Assembly (NCBI RefSeq): GCF_002737755.1
Contig: NZ_PEGH01000017.1
Span: forward strand, 310,001 to 374,000
Length of the DNA: 64,000 nucleotides
Direction of reading: 5' to 3'
Source of the DNA: Caulobacter sp. BP25
Lineage (GTDB): Bacteria; Pseudomonadota; Alphaproteobacteria; Caulobacterales; Caulobacteraceae
Positions 21,443 through 30,815 of this stretch are shown one piece after another. The notes below the pieces were generated by a model, which saw only the letters and a list, made by a program, of their open reading frames with translations, was not told the DNA's origin and did not search any database. Both the position numbers and the translations under genes were made by a program. How positions within the stretch are numbered: position 1 is the stretch's first letter; each line of letters begins with the position of its first letter.

Positions 21443-22420
21443 GTGCCCTCCCCGTTCGAAGGTTACGAAGTCGAAGCGCGTCTGCGTCCATCGGCAGAAG
21501 CCTATCGGTTCGACCTTGACCAAGCGCTGGCCAGCGTCGTGGCGCTGGAGGCCAAGGTCCCTTCAGACGCCTATACGGCCGCGATCCTGGGGACCGAACG
21601 CGTGGGTAACGGCGTCGTGGTCGGTCCCTCGGGCCTGGTGCTGACCATGGCCTATCTGATCACCGAGGCCGAAGAGGTCGTACTGACCCGCAATGACGGC
21701 CGCCGCGTTCCAGCCCACCTCCTGGGCCTGGACGCTCGCTCGGGCCTTGGCCTCGTCCAGGCGCTGGAGCCTCTGGACCTGCCAGTCATCACATTGGGCA
21801 GCGCCAAAGACCTCGAAGCCGGCGCGCCGGTCATCGCGGCCGGCGCGGGTGGTCGAGCCCACGCAGCCGTCAGCAAGGTTCTGGCTCGCATCCCGTTCGC
21901 CGGTTACTGGGAGTACCTGCTGGACGAGGCCATCATCACCGCCCCCGCCCATCCGCACTGGAGCGGCGCGGCCCTCATTGGTCCAAAGGGCGATTTGGTG
22001 GGTCTGGGCTCCCTGACGCTGGAAGGCCGCGACCAGAACGGCGAGACCCGACCGCTCAACATGTTCGTGCCGGCGGAGCTGCTTCCGCCGATCCTGGACG
22101 ACCTAGCGCGGGGCAAATCTCCGCATCCGCCCCGGCCCTGGCTGGGGATTTTCGCGCAGGAGATGGAGAACCACGTCGTCGTCGTGGGCACCTCGCCCAA
22201 GGGTCCCGCCGCCCGGGCCGAGATCAGACCTGGAGACCTGATTTTGGCCGTCGACGGCAGACCGGTCTCTGACCTGTCGGAGTTCTACGGGGCGATGTGG
22301 AGCCTGGGCGAAGCGGGGGCGACGGTGCCGCTCAAGATTTTGCGTGAAGGCGACGCCTTTGAGGTCGAGGTCCGCTCCATGGACCGCAACACGCTCCTGA
22401 AGAAGCGGCGCTTGAACTAG
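21443..22420 (+). CDS. HtrA-like trypsin-fold/PDZ protein lacking His and Asp of the triad
   Basis: 325 aa with no signal peptide. A trypsin-like domain (about 20-215) is followed by a PDZ domain (about 225-315, with GPAARAEIRPGDLILAVDG). Aligned by eye to HtrA/DegP, the catalytic His segment TNAHVV reads TMAYLI (Tyr for His). The Asp segment TDLAL reads SGLGL (Gly for Asp). The Ser segment GNSGGAL reads HWSGAAL with Ser kept. A canonical protease is therefore unlikely; a peptide-binding or scaffold role is inferred. Starts at GTG 21443 with AGGAG 7 bases upstream. Convergent with the HTH gene by 4 bases. Confidence 0.75.
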   Translation: MPSPFEGYEVEARLRPSAEAYRFDLDQALASVVALEAKVPSDAYTAAILGTERVGNGVVVGPSGLVLTMAYLITEAEEVVLTRNDGRRVPAHLLGLDARSGLGLVQALEPLDLPVITLGSAKDLEAGAPVIAAGAGGRAHAAVSKVLARIPFAGYWEYLLDEAIITAPAHPHWSGAALIGPKGDLVGLGSLTLEGRDQNGETRPLNMFVPAELLPPILDDLARGKSPHPPRPWLGIFAQEMENHVVVVGTSPKGPAARAEIRPGDLILAVDGRPVSDLSEFYGAMWSLGEAGATVPLKILREGDAFEVEVRSMDRNTLLKKRRLN

Positions 22421-22647
22421 TCCTCGTCATAGCCGCCAGGCGGGCCGCTCTCAAACGTCAGCAGATCGCCCGGTTGGCATTGCAGCTCGCGACAGAGCGC
22501 GTCGAGCGTCGAAAAGCGCACCGCCCGCGCCTTGCCGGTCTTCAGGATCGAGAGGTTGGCGATCGTCACGCCGACGCGATCGGATAGTTCCGTCAGCGAC
22601 ATGCGGCGGTCCAGCAGAACGCGGTCGAGGTTCACGCGAACGGGCAT
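22417..22647 (-). CDS. XRE-family HTH regulator (YozG-like)
   Basis: 76-aa single-domain helix-turn-helix protein (LDRVLLDRRMSLTELSDRVGVTIANLSILKTGKARAVRFSTLDALC-like layout). It has the CxPGDLLTF ending common to the HTH_26/YozG group. Starts at 22647, 17 bases after the DUF2975 stop. This two-gene pairing (DUF2975 membrane protein plus small XRE regulator) recurs in many bacteria. It probably regulates its own operon; target sequence unknown. Confidence 0.8.
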   Translation of the reverse strand: MPVRVNLDRVLLDRRMSLTELSDRVGVTIANLSILKTGKARAVRFSTLDALCRELQCQPGDLLTFESGPPGGYDED

Positions 22648-22664
22648 AGAGAGATCGCTCCAGG

Positions 22665-23198
22665 TCAGATCGTCAGTTCGGCTTCGCGACGAAGACGCGC
22701 GCCTTCGCGGAACACTTCGGCCAGGACAAAAACCACCAGAACCGCGAACCACGCGGTCAAGGTGAAGCTGTCGTCGATGACCTCGGCCTTGGGGGCAAGC
22801 CAGCGCGCCATTCCCGAGAAGACGTAGCGGCCAACCTCAAGCCCCGCGAGCACCAGGCCAATCAGGCGCAGGCGCACGACATTGTCGGGATGAAAGGGAT
22901 CCCCGGCGGTCAGAGTCGCGAAGATTTTGCGAAGGCGCTCAACGATCACCATCCAGCCACCCAGCAATAGGGCGAAGGCAGCCAGCGCACCCGCAAGCAA
23001 GGGGCCATCGCGGCTGATCACCTCGACCGCGTCGCTGATCGGCAAAATCGAGGCCAGGAGTTCGGGATTGAAGCTGAACAGCAGGGCGACCAGCGTGAAC
23101 AGCGACAAGAGACTGACGAAAATCCACAGCCCGACGTAGATGACGTCGAGGATGATCTTCAGGAAACTCGAAACGGAGCCTGGCCCCAAGGCGCGCAT
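22665..23198 (-). CDS. DUF2975 family membrane protein
   Basis: 177 aa with four hydrophobic segments (VIYVGLWIFVSLLSLFTLVALL, PLLAGALAAFALLLGGW, LRLIGLVLAGLEVGRYV, TAWFAVLVVFVLAEVF). It matches the DUF2975 layout. The last helix is followed by REGARLRREAEL, usual for this family. ATG at 23198. Upstream partner of the small XRE regulator; function unknown. Confidence 0.8.
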   Translation of the reverse strand: MRALGPGSVSSFLKIILDVIYVGLWIFVSLLSLFTLVALLFSFNPELLASILPISDAVEVISRDGPLLAGALAAFALLLGGWMVIVERLRKIFATLTAGDPFHPDNVVRLRLIGLVLAGLEVGRYVFSGMARWLAPKAEVIDDSFTLTAWFAVLVVFVLAEVFREGARLRREAELTI

Positions 23199-23281
23199 GG
23201 CTGCTCCCCGACAGCGACGCTGAACAATACGCCCCACGTCGCGGGAGGCGTCAAATGGCGACCCTCGCCCCGAAACCGGCC

Positions 23282-23398
23282 CTAGAGGCTCTGCGCCACG
23301 AACGCCACGGCCGAGACCGGCACGGCCACGATCAAGGCGGCCGTAATGGCGGTCATGACAAGCTTGTCGGCGATGTGGAACAGGCGGGCGGCGGACAT
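23282..23398 (-). CDS. Small single-pass membrane protein, 38 aa
   Basis: Translation MSAARLFHIADKLVMTAITA then a hydrophobic stretch (ALIVAVPVSAVAFVAQSL to the end). GGGAA lies just upstream of the ATG at 23398. Codon use matches the genome. No family recognised. A near-match SigT promoter lies 61-86 bases upstream (23459-23484). The open frame continues to 23626, but that extension is not membrane-like or conserved-looking, so the short form is preferred. Confidence 0.5.
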   Translation of the reverse strand: MSAARLFHIADKLVMTAITAALIVAVPVSAVAFVAQSL

Positions 23399-23458
23399 CG
23401 GATTTCCCGGTTCAAGAGGGTGTGGAAATCTGCCGAGAGTTCGGCGGTCTCCACGCTC

Positions 23459-23484
23459 AACACATAGGGCCCGATTTGCGTTCC
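23459..23484 (-). promoter_or_regulatory. Near-match SigT promoter (GGAAC-N17-TGTT)
   Basis: On the minus strand GGAAC (23480-23484) is followed after 17 bases by TGTT, one mismatch from CGTT. It points at the 38-aa membrane protein gene. Weaker than the nine perfect sites found elsewhere. Confidence 0.25.
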
Positions 23485-23565
23485 GCCAATCGCGATTATC
23501 GAAAAACGATATTAAACCTTGGTAATGATGGAAAGCGGCAGAGCGATGTTTCCCTAAGGTCACAC

Positions 23566-24159
23566 TCAACCAGCGCTGGGGTCGCTGGCGATCATTGAAC
23601 CACGCTTGGAAACCGCCTCGAACCATGCGGCGAGGACGGGCCGTCCAGTCCGCCAGTCCACAACCTTGCGCGCGTCCAGATAGCCCAGTTGCGCGGCGAC
23701 AGCGATCTCGCCGATCGCAAAGCGTTCGACCGACAGCCCCGCGCCCTCGAACAGGTCGAGCGCGGCCTCGATGGCCTTCAGTTGGCGATCGAACACGTCC
23801 TGGCGATGCTCGCCCCCGGGTCGCATACGCTCGCGGACGACCAACAGGGCTGCGTCACCCAGGCCATCGGCGGCGGCTTCAAGCTTCAGGGCGCGGTGAC
23901 GTTCGGGTTGGGAGGCAGGTATCAGGCGGGGCTCGGCGAGACCATCGAGATAGTCGCAGATGACCGCCGAGTCGTAGACTGCCTCGCCACCGTCGGTGAC
24001 CAGAGTCGGGATCTTGTTGAGCGGGTTCAGGGCGCGGACAACCTCGTCCTGGTACGGAGCGGCAGGTTCCAGACCGATACGCTCAGCGAGACCTTTTTCG
24101 AGAGCCAGGACACGAACCTTGCGCGCAAAAGGCGACAGGGCGGAGTAAAGGAGCCGCAT
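23566..24159 (-). CDS. Glutathione S-transferase family protein
   Basis: 197 aa with an N-terminal thioredoxin-fold GST domain (MRLLYSALSPFARKVRVLAL, LNPLNKIPTLV, VYDSAVICDYLDG) and a C-terminal helical domain. Ser in SPFARK is the likely glutathione-contact residue. AAGGAAAT precedes the ATG at 24159. Divergent from rdgB with a 33-base gap. The longer open frame to 24750 is antisense to rdgB and not used. Substrate unknown. Confidence 0.88.
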   Translation of the reverse strand: MRLLYSALSPFARKVRVLALEKGLAERIGLEPAAPYQDEVVRALNPLNKIPTLVTDGGEAVYDSAVICDYLDGLAEPRLIPASQPERHRALKLEAAADGLGDAALLVVRERMRPGGEHRQDVFDRQLKAIEAALDLFEGAGLSVERFAIGEIAVAAQLGYLDARKVVDWRTGRPVLAAWFEAVSKRGSMIASDPSAG

Positions 24160-24192
24160 CGACGTGATTTCCTTGGCTGACCGGAGAGACGA

Positions 24193-24795
24193 ATGGCGCT
24201 GAAGCTTGAGATGGGAGCGAAGCTTGTGGCCGCCACCCACAATCCTGGCAAGGTCCCCGAGATCATGGCCCTTCTGGATGGTCGCTTCGAAATCGTCACC
24301 GCCGGTCAGCTGGGCTTGCCTGAGCCGGACGAGACCGAAAGCACCTTTGTCGGCAACGCCCTCTTGAAGGCCCGCCATGCCGCCGATCGCTCGGGACTCG
24401 TCGCCTTGGCCGACGACTCCGGCCTGTCGGTCGCGGCGCTTGACGGCTCTCCTGGCGTCTACTCGGCCCGCTGGGCGGGCCCGGGCAAGGACTTCGCTGC
24501 GGCCATGCGCAAGGTAGAGGAACGACTGGAAGAGACCGGTTCGGACGATCGCTCGGCCTGGTTCACCTCGGCCCTGGCCGTAGCCTGGCCCCACGGGCCA
24601 GCGGTTGTGGTCGAGGGGCGCATCGACGGGACCCTGACCTTCCCGCCGCGCGGCGATCGGGGCTTCGGCTACGATCCGATCTTCGTTCCGGAAGGTCATA
24701 CGACGACCTTCGGTGAGATGGAGCCCGCGGCGAAGGACGCCATGAGCCACCGCGCCCGCGCCTTCGCCAAGCTGAAGGCGGCTCTGTTTGAGTGA
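24193..24795 (+). CDS. rdgB: XTP/dITP diphosphatase (HAM1/RdgB)
   Basis: 200-aa house-cleaning pyrophosphatase that removes non-canonical purine NTPs. Motifs: [15 protein letters not shown] at the N-terminus, [22 protein letters not shown], and the C-terminal [11 protein letters not shown] and [18 protein letters not shown] precedes the ATG. Overlaps hemW by 8 bases. Confidence 0.95.
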   Translation: MALKLEMGAKLVAATHNPGKVPEIMALLDGRFEIVTAGQLGLPEPDETESTFVGNALLKARHAADRSGLVALADDSGLSVAALDGSPGVYSARWAGPGKDFAAAMRKVEERLEETGSDDRSAWFTSALAVAWPHGPAVVVEGRIDGTLTFPPRGDRGFGYDPIFVPEGHTTTFGEMEPAAKDAMSHRARAFAKLKAALFE

Positions 24796-25936
24796 TCTCG
24801 CCCCGCTGGGCGTCTACGTGCACTGGCCCTATTGCGCGCGCATTTGCCCTTACTGCGACTTCAACGTCGTGCGCGATCGCGGGCGGAGCCAGGAGCAGGC
24901 AGCGCTGGCCGACGCCATCGTCGCCGACTTGGAGGCCCAGCGCGCGCTGACAGGCGAGCGAAGCGTGCTGTCGATCTTCTTCGGCGGAGGAACCCCATCG
25001 CTGATGGATCCCGCCCAGGTCGCGCGGGTCATAGAGACGGCAAGGCGCCTCTGGTCGCCCGCTAGCGACCTGGAGATCAGCCTCGAAGCCAATCCGACCG
25101 ACGCCGAGGCCGATCGCTTCGCGGCCTTGGCCGATGCTGGCGTCCAGCGACTTTCCCTGGGCGTCCAAGCGCTGGACGACGAGGCCTTGAAGATGCTTGG
25201 GCGAAACCACGACGCTGGAGCGGCTCGGCGGGCCATGTCTGCGGCCGCCCGGGCCTTTCCAAGACTCTCGATCGACCTCATCTACGCCCGACCCGGCCAG
25301 ACGGACACCGCGTGGCGGTCCGAACTGGCCGAGGCCCTGACGGCGGGCCCCGAGCACATCTCGCCCTATCAGCTGACCATCGAAGCGGGGACTGCCTTCG
25401 ACCGCGCGGTCGGGCGGGGAACGCTGAAGGTCCCGGACGAAGACCTTGCCGCCACGCTCTTCGAGACGACCCAGGAAGTCCTCGAAGGGGCTGGCTTCGA
25501 CGCCTACGAGGTGTCGAACCACGCTCGGGGCGAGGCGGCGCGGTCCCGGCACAATCTCGTCTACTGGCGGGGAGTGGACTACGTCGGCGTCGGTCCCGGA
25601 GCCCACGGGCGGCTCGCTCTGCCCGAAGGGCGCGCGGCCACCACCGCGCATCGCGCCATCACCGACTACATCGCCGCCGTCCAGGAAACGGGTCTTGGCT
25701 TCACGCGAGAAATACTGACGCCCGAGGAGGCCGCCGAGGAGCGCTTGGTGCTGGGCCTCCGAATCGACGCAGGCGTGACGTTCGTCGAACTGGCCCCTCT
25801 GGGTCTATCATCGGCCCAGCCCAAGGTCCGCGACCTCATCGAAGCAGGCCTGCTGGTCGACGATCCCAATCGTTTGCGGGCGACCCGCGCGGGACGCCTG
25901 GTTCTGGATCGGCTGACAGGCATGCTCGCGACCTGA
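24788..25936 (+). CDS. hemW: HemW-like radical SAM protein (coproporphyrinogen dehydrogenase homologue)
   Basis: 382 aa with the radical SAM cluster motif C-x3-C-x2-C in [13 protein letters not shown]. It also has the SAM GGGTPS motif, the [11 protein letters not shown] block and the C-terminal [20 protein letters not shown] typical of HemW. HemW proteins bind heme and are thought to act as heme chaperones rather than true coproporphyrinogen oxidases. The start is TTG at 24788, overlapping the end of rdgB, and the sequence reads [15 protein letters not shown] directly after it. Confidence 0.9.
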   Translation: MSDLAPLGVYVHWPYCARICPYCDFNVVRDRGRSQEQAALADAIVADLEAQRALTGERSVLSIFFGGGTPSLMDPAQVARVIETARRLWSPASDLEISLEANPTDAEADRFAALADAGVQRLSLGVQALDDEALKMLGRNHDAGAARRAMSAAARAFPRLSIDLIYARPGQTDTAWRSELAEALTAGPEHISPYQLTIEAGTAFDRAVGRGTLKVPDEDLAATLFETTQEVLEGAGFDAYEVSNHARGEAARSRHNLVYWRGVDYVGVGPGAHGRLALPEGRAATTAHRAITDYIAAVQETGLGFTREILTPEEAAEERLVLGLRIDAGVTFVELAPLGLSSAQPKVRDLIEAGLLVDDPNRLRATRAGRLVLDRLTGMLAT

Positions 25937-25946
25937 TATGAGTATG

Positions 25947-25969
25947 GCCCGCGAGGGTTTAGCGCGGGC
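25947..25969 (+). terminator. Hairpin after hemW
   Basis: A 7-bp GC stem (GCCCGCG / CGCGGGC) with a 9-base loop lies 11 bases past the hemW stop. There is no T run, so it is a weak terminator candidate or a processing hairpin before rsmI. Confidence 0.3.
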
Positions 25970-26014
25970 AAGCGATACCAACTAAGATTGAGCGATATTC
26001 TAAGGACGTGTGAT

Positions 26015-26887
26015 TTGAGCCGTCAGCTCCCCCCGCCAGCCCTGTCGGACGCGCCGCTCGCGACTGGGCTTTACTTGGTGGCGACGCCGATCGGCAATCT
26101 GCGCGACATAACCTTGCGCGCGCTGGACGTCCTGGCGGGCTGCGACGTGCTGCTGGCCGAAGACACCCGCGTTACTGGAAAGCTGCTGTCGGCCTACGGC
26201 ATACGCACGCGGCTTGAGCGCCACGATGAGCATGTCGCCGAACGCGCGATCCCTGGCATCCTCGAACGCCTTGAGGCCGGCGAACGGGTCGCCCTGGTGT
26301 CGGACGCGGGAACGCCGATGGTGTCCGATCCAGGCTATCGCCTGGCGCGCGACGCCATAGCGGCGGGCCATACGGTAATCCCGATTCCTGGCGCCTCAGC
26401 GGCGTTGGCCGCGCTGACCCTGGCCGGCTTGCCCACGGATCGCTTCCTATTCGCTGGCTTCCCGCCGCCGAAAAGTGCTGCTCGGCGCACGTTCCTGGAA
26501 GAATTCTGCAATGTGAGGGCGACGCTGATCTTCTACGAGGGCGCGTCACGCGTCGCCGACTGCCTGGCGGACATGGCCGCCGTATTTGGCCCGCGCCCCG
26601 CGGCGGTCTGTAGGGAACTGACCAAGCTCTACGAGACCTGCGTGCGAGGAAGTTTGCCCGAGCTTGCGGCCGATCCGCGTTTCGAGGCTCCCAAGGGCGA
26701 AATCGCTATCATCGTCGGACCTGGCGTGGAAAAGGCCGCCAGCGCGGACGATGTCGAAGCCGCCCTTCGCGAGGCCCTCGGCCGACTTCCGCTTGGCGAG
26801 GCCGCGTCCGAAGTGGCCAAAGCTTTCGGCCTGTCGCGCAAGGACCTCTATCGTCAGGCGCTGGCGCTCAAGGAGGCGGCGGGATGA
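26015..26887 (+). CDS. rsmI: 16S rRNA (cytidine-2'-O)-methyltransferase
   Basis: 290-aa SAM-dependent tetrapyrrole-methylase-fold enzyme that methylates C1402 of 16S rRNA. Conserved blocks are LYLVATPIGNLRDITLRAL, LLAEDTRVTGKLL, ALVSDAGTPMVSDPGYRL and PIPGASAALAAL. No ATG is available. TTG at 26015 is preferred because AAGGA sits 8 bases upstream; a TTG at 25988 has no ribosome-binding site. Overlaps yraN by 4 bases. Confidence 0.92.
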   Translation: MSRQLPPPALSDAPLATGLYLVATPIGNLRDITLRALDVLAGCDVLLAEDTRVTGKLLSAYGIRTRLERHDEHVAERAIPGILERLEAGERVALVSDAGTPMVSDPGYRLARDAIAAGHTVIPIPGASAALAALTLAGLPTDRFLFAGFPPPKSAARRTFLEEFCNVRATLIFYEGASRVADCLADMAAVFGPRPAAVCRELTKLYETCVRGSLPELAADPRFEAPKGEIAIIVGPGVEKAASADDVEAALREALGRLPLGEAASEVAKAFGLSRKDLYRQALALKEAAG

Positions 26888-27282
26888 CGGCTAGCGCGCG
26901 CCAGGTTCGAGGCGCCGCAGCGCGCAAGATCGGTCGCCGATCAGAGGTCCTGGCCGCGCTGTGGCTGATGGCCAAGGGCTACCGCATCCTGGGGTTCCGC
27001 CTGGCGACGCCGCTTGGGGAAATCGACCTTCTGGCGCAACGCGGCGGCGTCCTGGCCGTTGTAGAGGTCAAGCAGCGGGCCACCATCGAGGATGCCCTGG
27101 ACGCCGTGACACCCACACAGCGGGACCGATTGCGTCGCGCCGCCGCCCATTTGAGCGCGCACAGAACTGGTTTGCGCGCGCTTGAGACACGTCTTGATCT
27201 GATCGCCCTGTCTCCCGGTCGAGTCCCGCGCCACCTACCCGACGCCTGGAGCGCCGAGCTCTCCCAAGGCCGTTCCGCATGA
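26884..27282 (+). CDS. yraN: UPF0102/YraN family endonuclease-like protein
   Basis: 132 aa with the YraN nuclease-like core: GRRSEVLAALWLMAKGYRIL, then GEIDLLAQRGGVLAVVEVKQR, where E, D and ExK form a restriction-endonuclease-type active site. Sits between rsmI and the SirB1-like gene with 4-base overlaps on both sides, the common genomic setting of yraN. Biological role is not established. Confidence 0.88.
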   Translation: MTASARQVRGAAARKIGRRSEVLAALWLMAKGYRILGFRLATPLGEIDLLAQRGGVLAVVEVKQRATIEDALDAVTPTQRDRLRRAAAHLSAHRTGLRALETRLDLIALSPGRVPRHLPDAWSAELSQGRSA

Positions 27283-28094
27283 CGCGCGACGAAGCCGAAG
27301 AGATCCTCACTCGAGCGGGTGAAGGCCCAGACGATAGCTTTCCGCTTTTCGAGGCGGCGCTAGCCTGCGCCGCGCATGACGACCCCAGTCGCGACACCTC
27401 GGCGACCACAGCCCTCGCCGCCGAGGCCGTTGAACGCCTTCGCCTACGCGTGGAGTCGGAGTCACCCGAAGAGGCGATCGCTGAAGCGCTGGCCGGCGAT
27501 CTTCGTCTGACCGGCGACGTGCTGACCTACGACCATCCCGACAACGCAGACGTCATCGCCATTGCTCAGAGGCGCAAGGGACTGCCCGTGGCCTTGGGCG
27601 TCTTCTATTTGCACGCGGCTCGCGCCGTGGGGCTGGAGGTCCATGGCGTCGACTTCCCCGGCCATTTCCTTCTGCGTATCGAGACCGATGAGGGGCCGCT
27701 GGCGCTGGACCCCTTCAGCGAAGGTCGCGTCGTGCTTCCCTCCGAGCTTTCACGCCGGGCTTTGCGCACGGGTCTGATGCCGGATGTCGCCGCGCGGCTT
27801 GAGCTGCTGATGGCGCCCATTTCGGACCGGGCCGTCCTGATCCGTCTGCAGAACAACATCTTCGCCCGCGCCCAGCAGGCCAAGGACTGGGTGCGCGCCG
27901 AACGCTCCGCCCTGCGCCGGGCCCTGCTGAACCCCAACGACCATCGCCCCTGGCTGGACGTCGCGGCGGCGCGCGAAGGCCAAGGCGCTTTGGCCGGCGC
28001 CTTGCAGGCGTTGTCTCGCGCCCAGGTGCTGGATGGCGGGGCTGCGATGGCGGCTCGGGCCGCGCGCGAGCGGATGCGCCTGAGGCTGAACTGA
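27279..28094 (+). CDS. SirB1-like protein (transglutaminase-like fold, TPR tail)
   Basis: 271 aa of the SirB1/transglutaminase-like family: IAQRRKGLPVALGVFYLHAARAVGLEVHGVDFPGHFLLR-type block followed by helical TPR-like repeats (RLQNNIFARAQQAKDWVRAERSALRRALLN region). The catalytic Cys of true transglutaminases is not present at the expected site, as is usual for this family. Third gene of the rsmI-yraN operon, overlapping by 4 bases. Function unknown. Confidence 0.8.
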   Translation: MTRDEAEEILTRAGEGPDDSFPLFEAALACAAHDDPSRDTSATTALAAEAVERLRLRVESESPEEAIAEALAGDLRLTGDVLTYDHPDNADVIAIAQRRKGLPVALGVFYLHAARAVGLEVHGVDFPGHFLLRIETDEGPLALDPFSEGRVVLPSELSRRALRTGLMPDVAARLELLMAPISDRAVLIRLQNNIFARAQQAKDWVRAERSALRRALLNPNDHRPWLDVAAAREGQGALAGALQALSRAQVLDGGAAMAARAARERMRLRLN

Positions 28095-28184
28095 CGACAG
28101 GGCGGCTTCTTGGTTGGAGCCGCGCACAAGAACACCTAACTAAGCCGTCTCGTCCAGACGCCCGGAAGAACCCCAGGAGCCCCT

Positions 28185-29138
28185 ATGTCGCTGCGAGTCG
28201 CCGTCCAGATGGATCCCGTCCTGGGGATCAACATCGACACCGACACGACCTTCATGATGATGATGGAGGCTCAGAGCCGGGGTCATAGGCTCTGGTTTTA
28301 TACCCCCGACAAGCTGTCACTGGAGGACGGCCGCGTCTTCGCCCGCGCCCAGCCCCTGGAGGTCTTCGCCGAGAAGGGAGCCCATGCCAGGCTCGGCGAG
28401 CCTGTCCTGCTGGATATGAAGGACGATGTAGACGTGGTGCTAATGCGCCAGGACCCGCCGTTCGACATGGCCTACATCACCGCGACCCACTTCCTGGAGA
28501 AGGTGCACCCCCACACCCTGGTGGTGAACAACCCGGCCGAAGTGCGAAATGCGCCGGAGAAGCTGTTCGTCACGGACTTTCCTGGCGTCCAGCCGCCGAC
28601 GCTGATCACTAGCGACCACGAAGCCATCTACGACTTCCGCGCTCGCCACGGCGACATCGTGCTCAAGCCGCTCTACGGCGGCGGCGGCTCGGGCGTGGCG
28701 CGCTTGCTGAAGGACGACCCGAACCTCGACGCGTTGCTTGAGCTACACGCCATGATCGGCCGAGAACAGGTCATCGCCCAGAAGTTCGTCCCAGCGGTCA
28801 GCAAGGGGGACAAGCGCGTCTTGCTGGTCGATGGCGAACCCGTCGGCGCGATCAACCGCATACCAGCCGACGGCCAAGTCCGCTCAAATCTCCGCGTCGG
28901 CGGCCGCGCCGAAGCCGTGGAGCTGACCGCCCGCGACATCGAACTCTGCAAGATCATCGGGCCGGAATTGAAACGCCGTGGACTGATCTTTGTCGGCATC
29001 GACGTGATCGGCGAGTACCTGACTGAAATCAACGTCACGTCACCGACCGGAGCCCAACAGCTCTTGCGCTTCAGCGGCTTGAACGCAGCGGCTGTACTTT
29101 GGGATCGCATCGAGGACATTCGCGGAGTCCGTGGGTAG
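28185..29138 (+). CDS. gshB: Glutathione synthetase
   Basis: 317-aa ATP-grasp ligase joining gamma-glutamylcysteine and glycine. N-terminal substrate domain with [18 protein letters not shown] and [18 protein letters not shown]-grasp core with [15 protein letters not shown], then [18 protein letters not shown] and [19 protein letters not shown]. Length and all motifs are normal. Stands alone between the rsmI operon and comM. Confidence 0.96.
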   Translation: MSLRVAVQMDPVLGINIDTDTTFMMMMEAQSRGHRLWFYTPDKLSLEDGRVFARAQPLEVFAEKGAHARLGEPVLLDMKDDVDVVLMRQDPPFDMAYITATHFLEKVHPHTLVVNNPAEVRNAPEKLFVTDFPGVQPPTLITSDHEAIYDFRARHGDIVLKPLYGGGGSGVARLLKDDPNLDALLELHAMIGREQVIAQKFVPAVSKGDKRVLLVDGEPVGAINRIPADGQVRSNLRVGGRAEAVELTARDIELCKIIGPELKRRGLIFVGIDVIGEYLTEINVTSPTGAQQLLRFSGLNAAAVLWDRIEDIRGVRG

Positions 29139-29246
29139 ATTTTTCAAACTCTCGGATTTTCCCGAAACGTTCGTTTTTCGTTCTTGCTACTCCCCTCAAG
29201 CTATGCTGCAAGTTGTGGATAAATCTATCATCCGCAAGGCAGGGGC

Positions 29247-30779
29247 ATGGCGGCCAGAGTCGTCACAGTGGCATTCGAGGGCGTCGAGGCGCGAAGGGTG
29301 GACGTCGAGGTCCAGCTGACGACTGGCCAGCATGCCTTCGTCGTCGTCGGCTTGGCCGACAAGGCGGTGGCCGAGAGCCGGGAGCGGGTCCGAGGCGCCT
29401 TCGCGGGCCTGGGCCTGTCCCTCCCCGGCAAGCGCATCGTCGCCAATCTGGCGCCGGCCGATATGCCCAAAGAAGGTACCCATTTCGATCTTCCGATCGC
29501 GCTGGCGGTCATGGCGGCGCTGGGCGTCATCCCACTAGACGCCCTCGATGGCTGGGCGGCGATGGGCGAGCTGTCGCTGGACGGCCGGATCGTTCCCGCC
29601 GCTGGCGCGCTTCCCGCCGCCATGGCGGCGGGCGCCATCGACCTTGGACTGATTTGCCCGGAGGCGTCAGGACCCGAGGCAGCCTGGGCCGGCGGAACTC
29701 GCATCCTGGCGCCACGCTCCCTGGTGTCGCTGATCAATCACTTCCGGGGCAGCCAAGTCCTGTCGGCGCCCACCCCAGGCCCAATCGTCGAAGGGGAGCG
29801 CCCCAAGGACCTTCGCGACGTGAAGGGCCAGGAACATGCCAAGCGCGCCCTGGAGATCGCCGCCGCCGGTGGCCACAATCTCCTGTTCTGCGGTCCGCCA
29901 GGTTCAGGTAAGTCCATGCTGGCCCAACGCCTTCCTGGCCTTCTGCCTCCGCTGACCTCCAAGGAGTTGCTAGAGACCTCGATGGTCCACTCGGTGGCCG
30001 GGCTGATCGCCCGCGGTACATTGAGCCGCGCTCGCCCTTTTCGTGCGCCGCATCACAGCGCCAGCATGGCCGCCCTGACAGGAGGCGGCCATCGCGCCAA
30101 GCCAGGTGAGGTGTCGCTAGCCCACAACGGCGTACTGTTCCTCGATGAGCTGCCAGAGTTCGGCGTCCAGGCTCTCGACAGCCTGCGCGCGCCCTTGGAA
30201 ACGGGCGAGGTCATGGTCGCCCGGGCCAACGCCCACGTCCGTTACCCAGCCCGCGTACAACTGATAGCGGCGATGAACCCTTGCCGCTGCGGTCACGGCG
30301 GCGCGGGGCGCGGCGCTTGCGGCAAGGCGCCCCGCTGCCAGAAGGACTATCAGGGCCGGGTGTCCGGCCCCCTGATGGACCGGATCGACCTTGCGGTGGA
30401 CATGCCCGCCGTGACAGCCGCCGATCTTTCATTGCCGCCGCCGTCTGAAGGCTCCGCCGAAGTCGCCGCTCGGGTCGCCCGCGCGCGCCGGCTTCAGGCG
30501 GATCGCGCCGCCGATCTCGACGGCGGCGAGGCGCTGAATGGCAGAGCCGAAGGCGCCTTCCTCGAACGGATCACAGGGCTGGACGAGTCCGGCCGCGCTC
30601 TTCTGGCGCGCGCCGCCGAGGCGGGACGCATCAGCGCCCGGGGGTGGACGCGCGTCCTGCGCCTGGCGCGAACCATCGCCGATCTCGAAGGCGCAGACAC
30701 CGTGCGGCGCTTGCATGTGGCGGAAGCGCTGGCCTATCGTCGCACTGCAGCTGTCGGCGAGGAGGCCCTACAGGGTTGA
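29247..30779 (+). CDS. comM: YifB/ComM-type Mg-chelatase-like AAA+ ATPase
   Basis: 510 aa: N-terminal Lon-protease-like fold (VTVAFEGVEARRVDVEVQL, VVGLADKAVAESRERVRGA), AAA+ core with Walker A GPPGSGKSMLAQRLPG and Walker B LFLDELPEF, a Cys pair region (NPCRCGHGG...KAPRC), and a C-terminal helical domain. Homologues are hexameric helicases that promote branch migration during transformation; whether this host is competent is not shown here. Confidence 0.92.
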   Translation: MAARVVTVAFEGVEARRVDVEVQLTTGQHAFVVVGLADKAVAESRERVRGAFAGLGLSLPGKRIVANLAPADMPKEGTHFDLPIALAVMAALGVIPLDALDGWAAMGELSLDGRIVPAAGALPAAMAAGAIDLGLICPEASGPEAAWAGGTRILAPRSLVSLINHFRGSQVLSAPTPGPIVEGERPKDLRDVKGQEHAKRALEIAAAGGHNLLFCGPPGSGKSMLAQRLPGLLPPLTSKELLETSMVHSVAGLIARGTLSRARPFRAPHHSASMAALTGGGHRAKPGEVSLAHNGVLFLDELPEFGVQALDSLRAPLETGEVMVARANAHVRYPARVQLIAAMNPCRCGHGGAGRGACGKAPRCQKDYQGRVSGPLMDRIDLAVDMPAVTAADLSLPPPSEGSAEVAARVARARRLQADRAADLDGGEALNGRAEGAFLERITGLDESGRALLARAAEAGRISARGWTRVLRLARTIADLEGADTVRRLHVAEALAYRRTAAVGEEALQG

Positions 30780-30815
30780 CCCCCCGTTAATTGGCTCCGG
30801 CTAAGGTCGCGCCTC

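Noticed and set aside
24163..24750. N-terminal extension of the GST gene
   Set aside because: It lies antisense to rdgB and would add unrelated residues before a canonical GST start at 24159.
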